From the NCBI RefSeq assembly GCF_034702125.1, contig NC_085872.1, forward strand, positions 30,668,134 through 30,732,133: 64,000 nucleotides of DNA, written 5' to 3'. The stretch is from Engraulis encrasicolus (lineage: Eukaryota > Chordata > Actinopteri > Clupeiformes > Engraulidae). This document shows, one piece after another, positions 1-20,340 of the stretch. The position numbers were made by a program, and so were the translations under genes. The stretch's first letter is position 1; the number at the start of each line of letters is the position of its first letter. Under the pieces are notes generated by a model. The model was not told the DNA's origin. It saw nothing but the letters and a program-made list of their open reading frames with translations, and did no database searches.

Positions 1-283
1 TGTGGGGGCAAGTGTGAGTGTGTGTGTTTATGCTAACGTGTGTATGTTTGCGTTTCTGCTGTGTGTGTGTGAATGTTGTGTTAAGAGTGTGTTTGTGTTG
101 CGTGTCTGTCCGTCTGCAAGCATAAGTGACAGGATCATAGCACAAGTCCTAACAGCAAACGGGGAAGGCAATGATGAAAATGGTCAAGCCCAGAGAAAGA
201 GAGAAAAAGACAGAGAGAGAGGGAGTAAATTATTTAAAGACATTGATGTGGAGGTTTTAAAATAAAGCTAGGCAGAAAGAGGA

Positions 284-366
<83 letters not shown>

Positions 367-1950
367 AGAATGAGAGAATGAGAGAGAAAGCAGAAGAGAT
401 GGTACAGTATAGGACTGGGGCTCCACTTGTCTTGGGTGAATATCAGATGATGGCCGAGGAGATCAAACAATCCCGCTCGGAGTAATTAAGGATGGGGCGT
501 CTGGAGAGGAGGCTGCAGGGTCAGGCCTGGCCTTTGATTAGCAGCAGAAATCACTGGAGCATGAGCCTCCTCAGACGCAGAACAAACCCGCGCTCAAATT
601 AACCCAATCTCTCTCTTTCACTCTCTATCTCTTCCCCCCCTCCCTCTCTCTCTGTCTTTATCTTACTCTCTCTTATTCTCTGTCTCTCTGTCTCTCTGAA
701 ACTCACTGTTTCGTTTCCTGTGTCTTGCGTTTCTCTCTCTTCCACGCCTACCTTTCTTACAAACGCTGTCGGTAGACAGATAAAACAGAACCAAATAAAA
801 AAAAACACAGAACACAAAACTGCGTGTGGATGTCTGAATTCCTCCATAGCATTAATCCTGCCGTTTCTCCTCTCCCCCGCTGACGGCGCATAGCCTCTGT
901 GAGGGCCATCTCTGATTCCTTTTCAACTCGGCTTGAGCGCAGGAAATGAGGAGCAGGGCCTTGAATGGGCCTCATTAGTGCGTTTGGCCTACAGGTAAGG
1001 CCAAACGTCACACACAGAGGGGGTGGAGGAAAGCACCTCTTTCCCTCTCCGCCCGCCGCAGTGCCAGAGTGCTGAAGTTGTTCATCCTAAATATTTCATG
1101 TGTCCTGATACTGTGCATACCGAACATTTACCCAGCTTCTAATGTATGCGTCTCTTAATTTCAGGGGAGTAATTACAAAACAAATTGTTGGCATTCTGGA
1201 AATTCTGTTTGAATGGATCTGAGTAAAAAGGTGTTTTTTGGATGTTATGATTACATGTCTTACACAGAGATGTAATTGTACACATAGGAGTGAGATTCTT
1301 TCATTGTATGACTGACTGGGCAGTCTTTCTGTCAAGTGTGTAAGACTGAGGATGATGTTTTGACACTGGGATGCCGCCCACTTAATGTACTGATGAACAT
1401 CCGCATCCTCCTTCCTTTGCTATAGCCAAGCATACATACAAACACACACAGACACACGCTGGCGAACGTAAAGGCGAATGACGCCAGTGCGAGGGTGAAA
1501 CGAAGACAAATAAGGATAGAAAAACGCGGGGAGCTGAGGGGCGCAGGGATTCTGCCAAAAGCATTAAAAGACAGACGACAGCCCTCTGTGTGGGATTTCA
1601 CTTTGGATTTGAGTCCTGAAGGGATATGGCGGAGCCCAGCTGACAGGGCTTGCGTGCAGCAGTCTGCTCTGTTCAGTGCCACAGTGAGTGTAGAGAGTGG
1701 GGCTCGCGCCACAGTGGGATCAATCTCCCTTGGAACTCCACTTTCTCTCAGGTAGTTTAGCTGTGAGGAGGAGTAGGAGGAGGAGGAGGAAAAAAAGGGC
1801 TGCTTGCTTAATGTGTTTAATATTTGATAATGTGGTTAGTTAACACCTGGGAGTTTCAGCGCTGTGAGTTAGAGAGGGAGGGAGGGAGGGAGGGAAAGTG
1901 GAAAGAGAATGGGGTAACTTAGAAAGTAAATGAGGAAATTGAGGAAACAG
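1..1950. other. kctd1 downstream flank, no gene seen
   Basis: GT-rich start, an (AG)n tract at 282-361, pyrimidine-rich DNA at 600-720 and a short (GGGA)n at 1872-1895. Open frames here come from simple sequence or are short and unsupported. Confidence 0.6.
282..361. repeat. (AG)n microsatellite
   Basis: About 40 AG units with one TAG interruption near 298. Confidence 0.97.
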
Positions 1951-2560
1951 AGTGAGTGAGTGAGTGAGTGAGTGAGTGAGTGAGTGAGTGAGTGAGTGAG
2001 TGAGTGAGTGAGTGAGTGAGTGAGTGAGTGAGTGAGTGAGTGAGTGAGTGAGTGAGATAGTGAGTGAGTGAGTGAGTGAGTGAGTGAGTGAGTGAGTGAG
2101 TGAGTGAGTGAGTGAGTGAGTGAGTGAGTGAGTGAGTGAGTGTGTAAGTGAGTGAATGGGTCAGTCTGAGGAGAGTGTGTCAGTGAGTGAGTGAGTGAGT
2201 GAGTGAGTGAGTGAGTGAGTGAGTGAGTGAGTGAGTGAGTGAGTGAGTGTAAGTGAGTGAATGGGTCAGTCTGAGGAGAGTGTGTCAGTACTGCATGTGA
2301 GTGAGTGAGTGAGTAAGTGAGTGAGTGAACGGGTATATGGGTAAATCGTGAATGGATAAATAACTCACAAATGCGTTATCCAGTTACCGAGTGAGTGAGT
2401 GAGTGTAAGTGAATGGGTGAGTGTAAAGAGAGTGTGTCAGGCATGTATGTAAGTGAGTGAGTGAGTGAGTGAGTGAGTGAGTGAGTGAGTGAGTGAGTGA
2501 GTGAGTGAGTGAGTGAGTGAGTGAGTGAGTGAGTGAGTGAGTGAGTGAGTGATTCAGTGA
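1951..2560. repeat. punctuated (GTGA)n tetranucleotide satellite
   Basis: Roughly 600 bp of GTGA units broken by a repeated 40-bp spacer (aagtgagtgaatgggtcagt...) at 2142-2188 and 2247-2289 and a diverged copy at 2403-2440. Confidence 0.97.
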
Positions 2561-3284
2561 GTGTGTGAACAAGTGAATGGGTAAATAAATTGGTGCACCA
2601 ATGCGTTAATGAGTGAGTGAGGGGAAGGGTGAGTGAGGGAAAGGGTGAGTGAGTGCAGTGAACGTATGATCAAAAGGCAGACCAAGAGAGACAGAATGGG
2701 TGACAGAAAGAATGCATAAGCAACCAACTCAAGTGCATGGTGAGGAGGAGGTGGTGGAGGAGGAGGAGGACTGGAGAGATTGTTTCCATTCAGTCTGCCG
2801 GGCTTTTATAAAAAGGCTCCCCCCAACCCCTTCCTCCTCCTTCCTCTTCCTCCCTGTCTCCTGGGCCTGCCTCTCCTCCACTTAGCCTGGGCACTGGACT
2901 GTGGCACAATGGCCTCTCTCTAAAGACCAGCTCCAGAAATAAAAGTGCAGCTAATGGAGTTTGGGATGAGCTGAGCAAACGCACCGCAGCCCTGGCCCTG
3001 CAGCCCTTTCCCGGCAGTGAGGAGGGAGGGGGGGACTCTGAAGCCTCACCGCCCCGGGCAAGGACACAGTAAAACTAGAGCTCGTCAGAGGATGGAGGGT
3101 GGGTGGGGCGGAAGTCTGTGGATGTGTGCGTGCGCGTGTGTGTGTGTGTGCGCATGTACATACATGTGTGTGCATGTATGCGTTTGTAGTGTGTCTGTGC
3201 GTGTGCATGTGTTTATGAATGCCTGTGTGTACGTGTCTGTGTGAGAGAGAATGTGTGTGAGTGGCAGAGAGTGAGAGAGACAGA

Positions 3285-3416
<132 letters not shown>

Positions 3417-3541
3417 CAGCTAATGGAGTTTGAGAGAGAGAAGGCAAATGAGAGAGTGAGAAAGTGAAATCAAAAGAGGGACAGACACATAGGGGTGTGT
3501 GTGGAGATACAGGACAATTTATTTTCCTCGTTCCACTAACA

Positions 3542-3544
<3 letters not shown>

Positions 3545-3617
<73 letters not shown>
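3545..3617. repeat. (GA)n microsatellite
   Basis: Uninterrupted GA run of about 36 units. Confidence 0.97.
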
Positions 3618-3618
<1 letters not shown>

Positions 3619-3780
3619 CATCGGTTGAGATCACGTGCTGGATGCTGAAACTGTTCCCTATTTTTTAAGGGAGGAAAGTGACGCGGGCGGCCACACATGA
3701 ATTGAATGGAAACAGACGCATTCACAAGATCTAACCACAGGCAGGCAGACATGGGCAGACACACATGCACACATGCGTGC

Positions 3781-3808
3781 ACTCTCGCTCTCTCTCTCTC
3801 TCTCTATT

Positions 3809-3840
<32 letters not shown>

Positions 3841-3868
3841 TCGTGCACGCGCGCGCACACACACACAG
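3781..3868. repeat. compound (CT)n-(CA)n microsatellite
   Basis: CT-rich run followed by CA units with a short CGCGCG insert near 3848. Confidence 0.93.
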
Positions 3869-4269
3869 TGTTCAGCTCCATCTCAGCTACATATGTACAA
3901 ACATATTCTTTCTCTTTCACACACACACAAACCCACAGACACACATATCCATGGAGCCTGGAGAGATATAAAACAACATTATCTGTTCTTCAGATCGCGT
4001 TTGGTTTGAAACAGATGCATGAAGCCTCTTCCAAGTATCCACACTATTCTGTTACCCTTGCTTGGCCGAGTTCATTGTTAAAGACCATATGAAGACATAG
4101 TATCTTCATCTCCAGTCAAAACGCACAAACAGACCAGATCCAGGACATTGGACATTCTGGATCCATTTTGTCCCCCACCACAAGACCGATAAACAACTTC
4201 AGTGCACCCAGACAATCTTTGAGATAGATGGGAAAGACGGCAGGAAACGTCAGGATGCTATGTGACACT
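3869..4269. other. unique sequence, no gene seen
   Basis: AT-balanced DNA between the last microsatellite and the presumed kctd1 3' UTR. Nothing recognised. Confidence 0.5.
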
Positions 4270-5812
4270 TCAGTTTAATCATGGAAAAGGATGACAGACA
4301 CAGGGGGGGTCAATACATGGATGTAAGCATTCACCAATTAATGTCCCTTCTCAACTGAATATAGATGATCCCTTGACCCCTTTGGCCCCATGGGTTTCAT
4401 ATTTATAATACATGCAAAACAGAAATGTGTGTGCCAAGCACTATGATTTTGCCCATGCTAAACTAAAGGAAAAGAAACAGAAGGGCATAGCTATGCTTTC
4501 TGCATTGATTTTAAGACAACCAGTTATCCTTGGTAAGACATTCCTCTCAAAACATAGCCACTTTTCAGTTTGAAATGTGAACCCCCTCCCCCTTAAAATT
4601 CAATGCATCATTTCAGTCAAGTGAGTTGAATTATTTTTGAGACTCCAAGTTAACTCTTGAAGACATAACATTATTACATTCGGTCAGTGAAGACACCCTT
4701 ATCCATAAACAACTGTCTGTACATTTCAATTTTTTATGAAAATGCAGTTCTTCAGCACCATGAATTGGGCCACAGATATGAAACACTGTTATTTTCTGAG
4801 ACAAACCCAAATGGAAATTCAAATGGCAGATGAACAGTTTTTAGATTTCCACAATGACTTGTTTTCATTTCATTGCAAGCTTGCAAGTCTTCTTCAATCA
4901 CATCAATGCCTTGTGTGGGGGGAAATCCAGTGTTGCATGTGGTCTACACATACTTTCTAACCTACATTCCAATTCCACAGTTTGGGGTTGCCTAGTCGAA
5001 GATGTCTAATTTTGGAATCAAAGTGGCCATAAAGGACAATTGTGAGTATGTCAGCAAGATGTCAATATTTAGTCTATGAACACAGCCGCATCTATACGTA
5101 GCAATACAAAGAGAATATTATAGACAGATTCTGATATTTTTTCATAATGCAATGTGTGTTTCCAGACAAAGACATAATTGCATTAACATAATTTATATTT
5201 TTTTATTTTAATGAGTGGAGAATGTTCAATGACATCCTGGCATACTGAGAGATTACTTTCCATAAAAAGTTATTTGAGCTATCTTTACATACTTCAACTG
5301 TTTTCATTTTTGCATGTCACTTGTCCAGCAGAAAAAAAACAGTGGACAAATAGTTTTTAAAAATGTTTACACAACATGGAAAATGGAGATCACGTACACA
5401 GAGACAGAATTTTTGCAAAATTGCTGACTTCATTCTATGGGATGTTGCATGGAATAATAAAATAGTAGTGGTAATAACAAACTTCATTTTAAATCATATT
5501 TGAACAGGGTGGCCTTTATATACATAGATTCTTTTTTTCACACTGTAGCATCAAAGTTTTAAAACAAACTTCATCCGGGGACAATTTTTGTCTTCAAGGG
5601 AAAGTCACAAGGAAATTGATGATTTAAAAAAGTCATCAAATGTTCTGTATCTTCTTGTGGCAAAAAAAAAAAAAATCAGTTGCACTTTTCCTTTTTTTTC
5701 TTATGTACGTAAAAAAAAACGAAAGAAAAACAAAAACGAGTAACACACAGGAAGTGTCCGTGCTTCTGTGGTAAAGTTGAAATGTCTGGCGCCCCCTCAG
5801 GCTGGGAGGTCA
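4270..5812 (-). other. kctd1: kctd1 3' untranslated region (extent uncertain)
   Basis: Downstream of the TAA the DNA is AT-rich, single-copy looking and free of long microsatellites, as expected of a 3' UTR. Sense-strand poly(A) signals are AATAAA at 5207-5202, overlapped by ATTAAA at 5212-5207, and ATTAAA at 4279-4274. I cannot tell which is used. Confidence 0.45.
5202..5212 (-). terminator. kctd1: candidate kctd1 polyadenylation signal pair
   Basis: TTTATT at 5202-5207 and TTTAAT at 5207-5212 on the plus strand read as AATAAA and ATTAAA on the gene strand, about 600 nt past the stop codon. It is the only canonical AATAAA I noticed between 4100 and 5800. Confidence 0.35.
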
Positions 5813-15571
<9,759 letters not shown>

Positions 15572-16655
15572 TTAGAGACAACAAGCAGTGTGTCAGTTCA
15601 CTGGGTCACCCACCACAATAACAATCAGGAGAAAATGTTTTCTTGTTGATTTGTGATGGCACGGTGGAAAACCCCAAAGGACATTTGTGGCCAAGTAGGT
15701 CTGGTTTAAAAAAAGTATTCTCATTTCACTGGTCTGGGATCACCCTTCAGAGGAGTGCATGTATCCCAAATATCCCATGGACCCATGACAGGGAGGAGGA
15801 GAGAGGCAACTTGTGTGTAGGACCTGATTTAACCACAACCATCACCACTGGCATCACCAGCGTTTCCATGTGCCCTTATTACAAGCTCTGGAACAGGGGC
15901 ACTTTAGTGTGTCAAACAGAAAAAGACCTGGCACTGAGCTTTCAAGCCAACTTTGTAAGTTGAACATTAACTTAACATTTAGTTGTGGGAGCAACTGTGA
16001 TGACGAAAAGGTAAATAAAATGCTGAACAATGTCTGACAAATAGACTACACATCTTTTGCGCATGCCTTCAAACCAGCCGGCTACCAGTACTAATTCTGG
16101 GTCAAATCAGAAAATTCAAGTATTACAACCAGTGTGTGCTTCCCCCTCTCCTGTGGCATTAACTGATACGCTGCAAGTGGAAAAATACAAAAATCTGAGC
16201 CTATTGCCACGCGCTGAACAAATTTAACATGGTAGTTTAGTGATCCCAGCAGAATGGACATCAAAACGTCTCGGCATGTTGGTCTCTAGAACTAGAGATC
16301 TAGGGACCAAACCGGCAACTTTATCAAAGCAGCGGTTTTATTACAGCTTTGTTTAAAAACGGACCTTTGATATTGTTCATTGAGACACTTTTAAATGACC
16401 ACAACTTTCTCTGCCTTCTATGCAACTTAGGCAACCAACATTTTTTGGACTACACTACCGCGAGAACATCTCTCAATAGGCTACTACAAACAGCGAGCAG
16501 CTGTTCGAGATTCGTCACGCCATCACTTCGAATGAGTATACAGAAGCGATGTTTTGATAACGATCTCCCAAACGCCCCATCATACACCAGACATGACGGT
16601 TAAAAATCGCAGCTTTTTTTCTTTTTTGAACAGACTACCTGAGAAAATCAATTAC

Positions 16656-16781
16656 CTGCACTGTCAAAGGGGCAGATTGTTCACGTGGGAGGGCGCCGTC
16701 ACTCATGGACATCACAATCGCGGAATCTCTGTATTCTGCCGGACGGAGTCTTTTGGCTACAGTCTGCCCGGTACCATCCAT
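16656..16781 (-). CDS. kctd1: probable alternative first coding exon of kctd1 (42-aa N-terminus)
   Basis: ATG at 16781-16779 opens MDGTGQTVAKRLRPAEYRDS, continues to EQSAPLTVQ and ends at donor GTGCAG|GTAATT (16656/16655). The join to exon 2 is phase 0 and gives [11 protein letters not shown], a 304-residue protein. An in-frame ATG further upstream at 16850-16848 would add 23 residues. The coherent frame, charged composition and matching donor phase support a real exon. I do not recognise this N-terminus from memory, so a chance open frame next to a cryptic donor remains possible. Confidence 0.5.
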
Positions 16782-16856
16782 GAAAGGTATAGAGGGTGGT
16801 CGGGTCTTGGTTTTATGATTTGTTAAGTCCATGATAACAATCAAATCCATAGGAGT

Positions 16857-18640
16857 TGCAGTCGACTCAGAGACAAATCTGGCTCCTCGTGTATAACCTC
16901 AGCATCCTTCGGTGTGCCAGCGACTGTAGGCTGCTAAATGGAACTGATAAGATAAACTAAAAAACGAGCTTCTTAAAGCGAAATGTTATCCAATGTGAAA
17001 CACCCTTCTCTGCGAACGATAAGACTTCAGAAACTGCCGGAGGAAATTACGGAAATGTATCGTAAAAGTCCTACACATTAAATGATCACTCTTTGTTTAA
17101 AATTCCTGCATGTAGTCTCATTACGCGCGCGTCTAAAACATATCTGCAATTGTGGAGGTTTGTTAGTAATCCTTCATCGTGAGTCCGTTCTTTCACCTCC
17201 AGCTCTCAGAGCATTTCTGTCTAACGCACAGGAACAGCTTCAGGTGAAGATCCACACTTTCTAGTAGAGCACATCAGAAGGCGTGCACATTTCCCCGCAC
17301 AATGAATGGAGCATATTTCAAATGATTGCCCGAGGTCCTTGCCACATATTGTCAGCGTTTAAGGCGATGCGGCAAAGACTGTGTGTGTGGAGGGAATAAC
17401 ACAACATGTATTTAAGCCCCAGTACTTAGTGGATGAAACTGTAGGCTACACTGCAGTCTGATAGTAACTTTGTGAATAAAACCCACCTCCTGTTGCTAAT
17501 CCAGAAATCTCTACATTATCCAAACATCCCCGGGGCACCACTGACCTTCTCCACACAGAAAACTCCCCCATTTTCCTCTTGCTTTCCACATAAGCTTGGA
17601 CATATTGTACAGAGAGGCATTTTGTTTCAAGAAAATAGCCACAGCCTCAACTGTACAATAACTGGAAATAATTATTCATAAACTTGAGCAGATTGTGATG
17701 AGGCATGTTATATGTTTCACTGCAAACACCTATAGCTTAAAATAATGGTGTATTAGTCCACTGAGTCCTGTGATATATTCAGGCCCGTTCAACAATTAAA
17801 AATATTACAAGTCTTTTAAAACCCATTTGCATCACTATGTTTAAAGTCACAGGTCTGATTAATTGCTAGTAGCCTATGCCTTCATTGCAGTAGTCTAGTA
17901 CTGCACACATCTTTGCCATCAGGTAAATGGAATGATGTTGTGTGACTGTATGTCTTCAAGCAACCAAGTATCATGCCATACAAAATGTGCATATTTCTGG
18001 AAAACCCAAGGTTAAACAGTTTTTGCCTCCTTAAGAGATGCATGTAGGCGTAACCTGTTCTTGGAGACAGTATTGCTGTAAGAAAAATCCAAATGCTGCA
18101 TCCTCAGGAATAACCCTGAAATATAGACCAGACAAACTCCTACTGCCTTCCCATCCTTCAAACATCTGAGAGAGAAATGCACCCATGAGCCCAGGAAAAG
18201 GGGATGAGAATAAATTATTACACAGTGCAAGAAGAAGAAGAAGAAAAAGAAGGAGAAGAAGGCACCCCGGCTTTTAAAACATCCACGTTTCACTTCTAAG
18301 TTGGAGGTGTCGGTTTCACACCTAGATACTCAATTAGCAATTAAGCCTGCCTTTGAGTGCTGGTCTTCGTGGCGGCGGCGGTGGCGGTGGTAAGGGGTGG
18401 GTGAGCAATCCCGGCCTGATTTGCATGCCGTTTGTGCCTGCGCTGATAAGAGCAGAGGCAGAATCCATGCATAGTTTTAAAAATTCAACTCCAGGATCAG
18501 TAGCAGGAGCCAGGGGGCCCGCAGGGTGCCGTGCTTGCTCTTCAAAAGGGGGGGACCTGTGTGAGGCAGATGGAGGAGTGCGTGGGATCACACTCCGAAT
18601 GCAGGTAATTTGTTCCCTGACTAATTTGCGGAAAGATGGT
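16857..18640. other. kctd1 upstream region, no gene seen
   Basis: Mostly unique sequence with scattered TAGGCTA-type words. A GAA-rich stretch lies at 18230-18260 and a (GGC/GGT) stretch at 18372-18390. No supported exon. Confidence 0.5.
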
Positions 18641-18647
18641 GTGCGCT

Positions 18648-18700
18648 TGTGAGTGAGTGAGTGAGTGAGTGAGTGAGTGAGCCAGTCAGTCAGGGAGTGA
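18648..18700. repeat. short (GTGA)n tract
   Basis: Eight or so GTGA units followed by (CAGT)n. Same motif as the satellite at 1951-2560. Confidence 0.9.
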
Positions 18701-19093
18701 GCGAGTAAGTGTGTGTGTATGTATGTGTCTGTGTGTATGTGTGTTTGAATGTGTGACTGAATCCAGCCGGCAAAAAAAGTGAGGAGGAAGAAGGAGGAAG
18801 AGAAAAGAAAAGCGAACAAGCTGCACTATGAAGCGGGCCACCCTAAAAGGCTTGTCATGTTCAGAAGGGGAGGTTAATGTGCCAAGGAAGGCAACATGAC
18901 GGTTATCATTAAGGGGTGTGTGTGTGTTTGTGTATGTGTGTGTGTGTGTGGCTAGTGTCTGAGAAAGGGCCCCAGCGGTAGATGCCAGTGCAACACAACA
19001 GACACAAAGCACCAACAGATACCAACCTTAGACTTGGTTTTAATTAAGGGGGAGGACTTGAGTTACTGTACGTCTCCCCCCCCCCTCTGATGC

Positions 19094-19095
<2 letters not shown>

Positions 19096-19188
<93 letters not shown>
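19096..19188. repeat. (CA)n microsatellite
   Basis: About 46 uninterrupted CA units. Confidence 0.97.
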
Positions 19189-19189
<1 letters not shown>

Positions 19190-19851
19190 GATTCTTGTTT
19201 ACTTTAGAATGCATCAAATACCAGCGTGGAAATCCATCCCTTATGTTTGTTCAAATGTAGGTTGGTCCCTACATGAGGTAGTGTGAGGTAGTTTATCAGA
19301 ATTCTACAACGTACATGTGCCATCTGAAATGGTACCAACCTGTTGCCATTTTCACAATACACCAATACTTTTCAAAACTGCTTGCTTATTCTTCTTTTTC
19401 ACACAATTCTATCCTTTAGTATCCAGTTACTGTCTGTCATGTGTTCCATAACAAAATATCAATCAGGACCAGCGTGTTTACTTAAGCCAGGCAAAACATG
19501 CCACCCACACAAATGAGTAATCTTCATTTGATTGTGCTGACCACTTCCCCGCGTCAGAATATTCCAACACATCTGGTCCTGGTTTGGGCTTGACTCACAT
19601 CCTGTGCTGTGCTTTGATTGTAAGACATTTTTTTTTCTCAGAACTAAATTTAAATCCAAACCTGCCTGAAAAGTATGCCCCGAATCTGCAGGCTACAGTG
19701 TTCACTATGCACAGTGTGCATGGCCCTTTGTTTGGTCATGCATGACTTGAACTTGAGAATGTCCAGCACAGCTACAGGCTGGGGAGCCTAGACTTAAAAT
19801 AGAGAAGAGGCTTGGGCCCGAACTGTGCTCTACTGTACGTAGCCTACCACA

Positions 19852-19952
19852 CAGGGGTGTCATTCAGGGGGTAAAGTGTGACTGGGGAGGGAGGGGGTCC
19901 AGTGGAGCTGATTGTACATAGGGCTCAAAATGTACTACTACGCCCGCCCCTG
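19852..19952. mobile_element. 101-bp hAT-type MITE
   Basis: Begins CAGGGGTGTCATTCAGGGGG and ends ACTACGCCCGCCCCTG. Flanks CTACCACA (19844-19851) and CTACTACA (19953-19960) form an 8-bp duplication with one mismatch. The ends match the element at 60380-60540 in opposite orientation. Confidence 0.7.
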
Positions 19953-20000
19953 CTACTACATCCTCAAACTTGAAAAGTATGCATACAATGGATGTTGAAT

Positions 20001-20340
20001 AGTGAAAAGTGAAAGCCCAACTGGGAAACTCCAACTCCCATTGTCATCGTGACACAGCAGTCCACGGCACACAAGTGAACACTGACTGCACCCAACAAAA
20101 TTGCATTTATGCCTCACCCATACAATGGCGTCCGAAAGGGAGCAGTGCAGCGGGACGGTATCATGCTCAGAGTACCTCAGTCATGGAGGAGAGCACTGGT
20201 TAATTCCCCCCCCCCCCCCCCACACACACACACACACACACCCCACCCCCAACTAACCTGGCGGGTCGGGAGTTGAACCGACAACCTTTGGGCTACAAGT
20301 CTGACCCTCTAACGGTCTAACCTCTTACCCATGACTGCCC
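20001..20340 (-). mobile_element. full-length tRNA-derived SINE
   Basis: On the minus strand it starts GGGCAGTCATGGGTAAGAGG, carries a B box GGTTCAACTCC (20279-20269) and CCCGACCCGCCAGGTTAG, and then a conserved body. It ends in CAGTTGGGCTTTCACTTTTC. It matches a SINE family I recognise as common in several teleosts. A C-run and (CA)n expansion at 20208-20242 lies inside it. Confidence 0.75.

Noticed and set aside
1951..2560. CRISPR-like array
   Set aside because: Tetranucleotide satellite in a vertebrate genome. Spacers are copies of one another, not unique.
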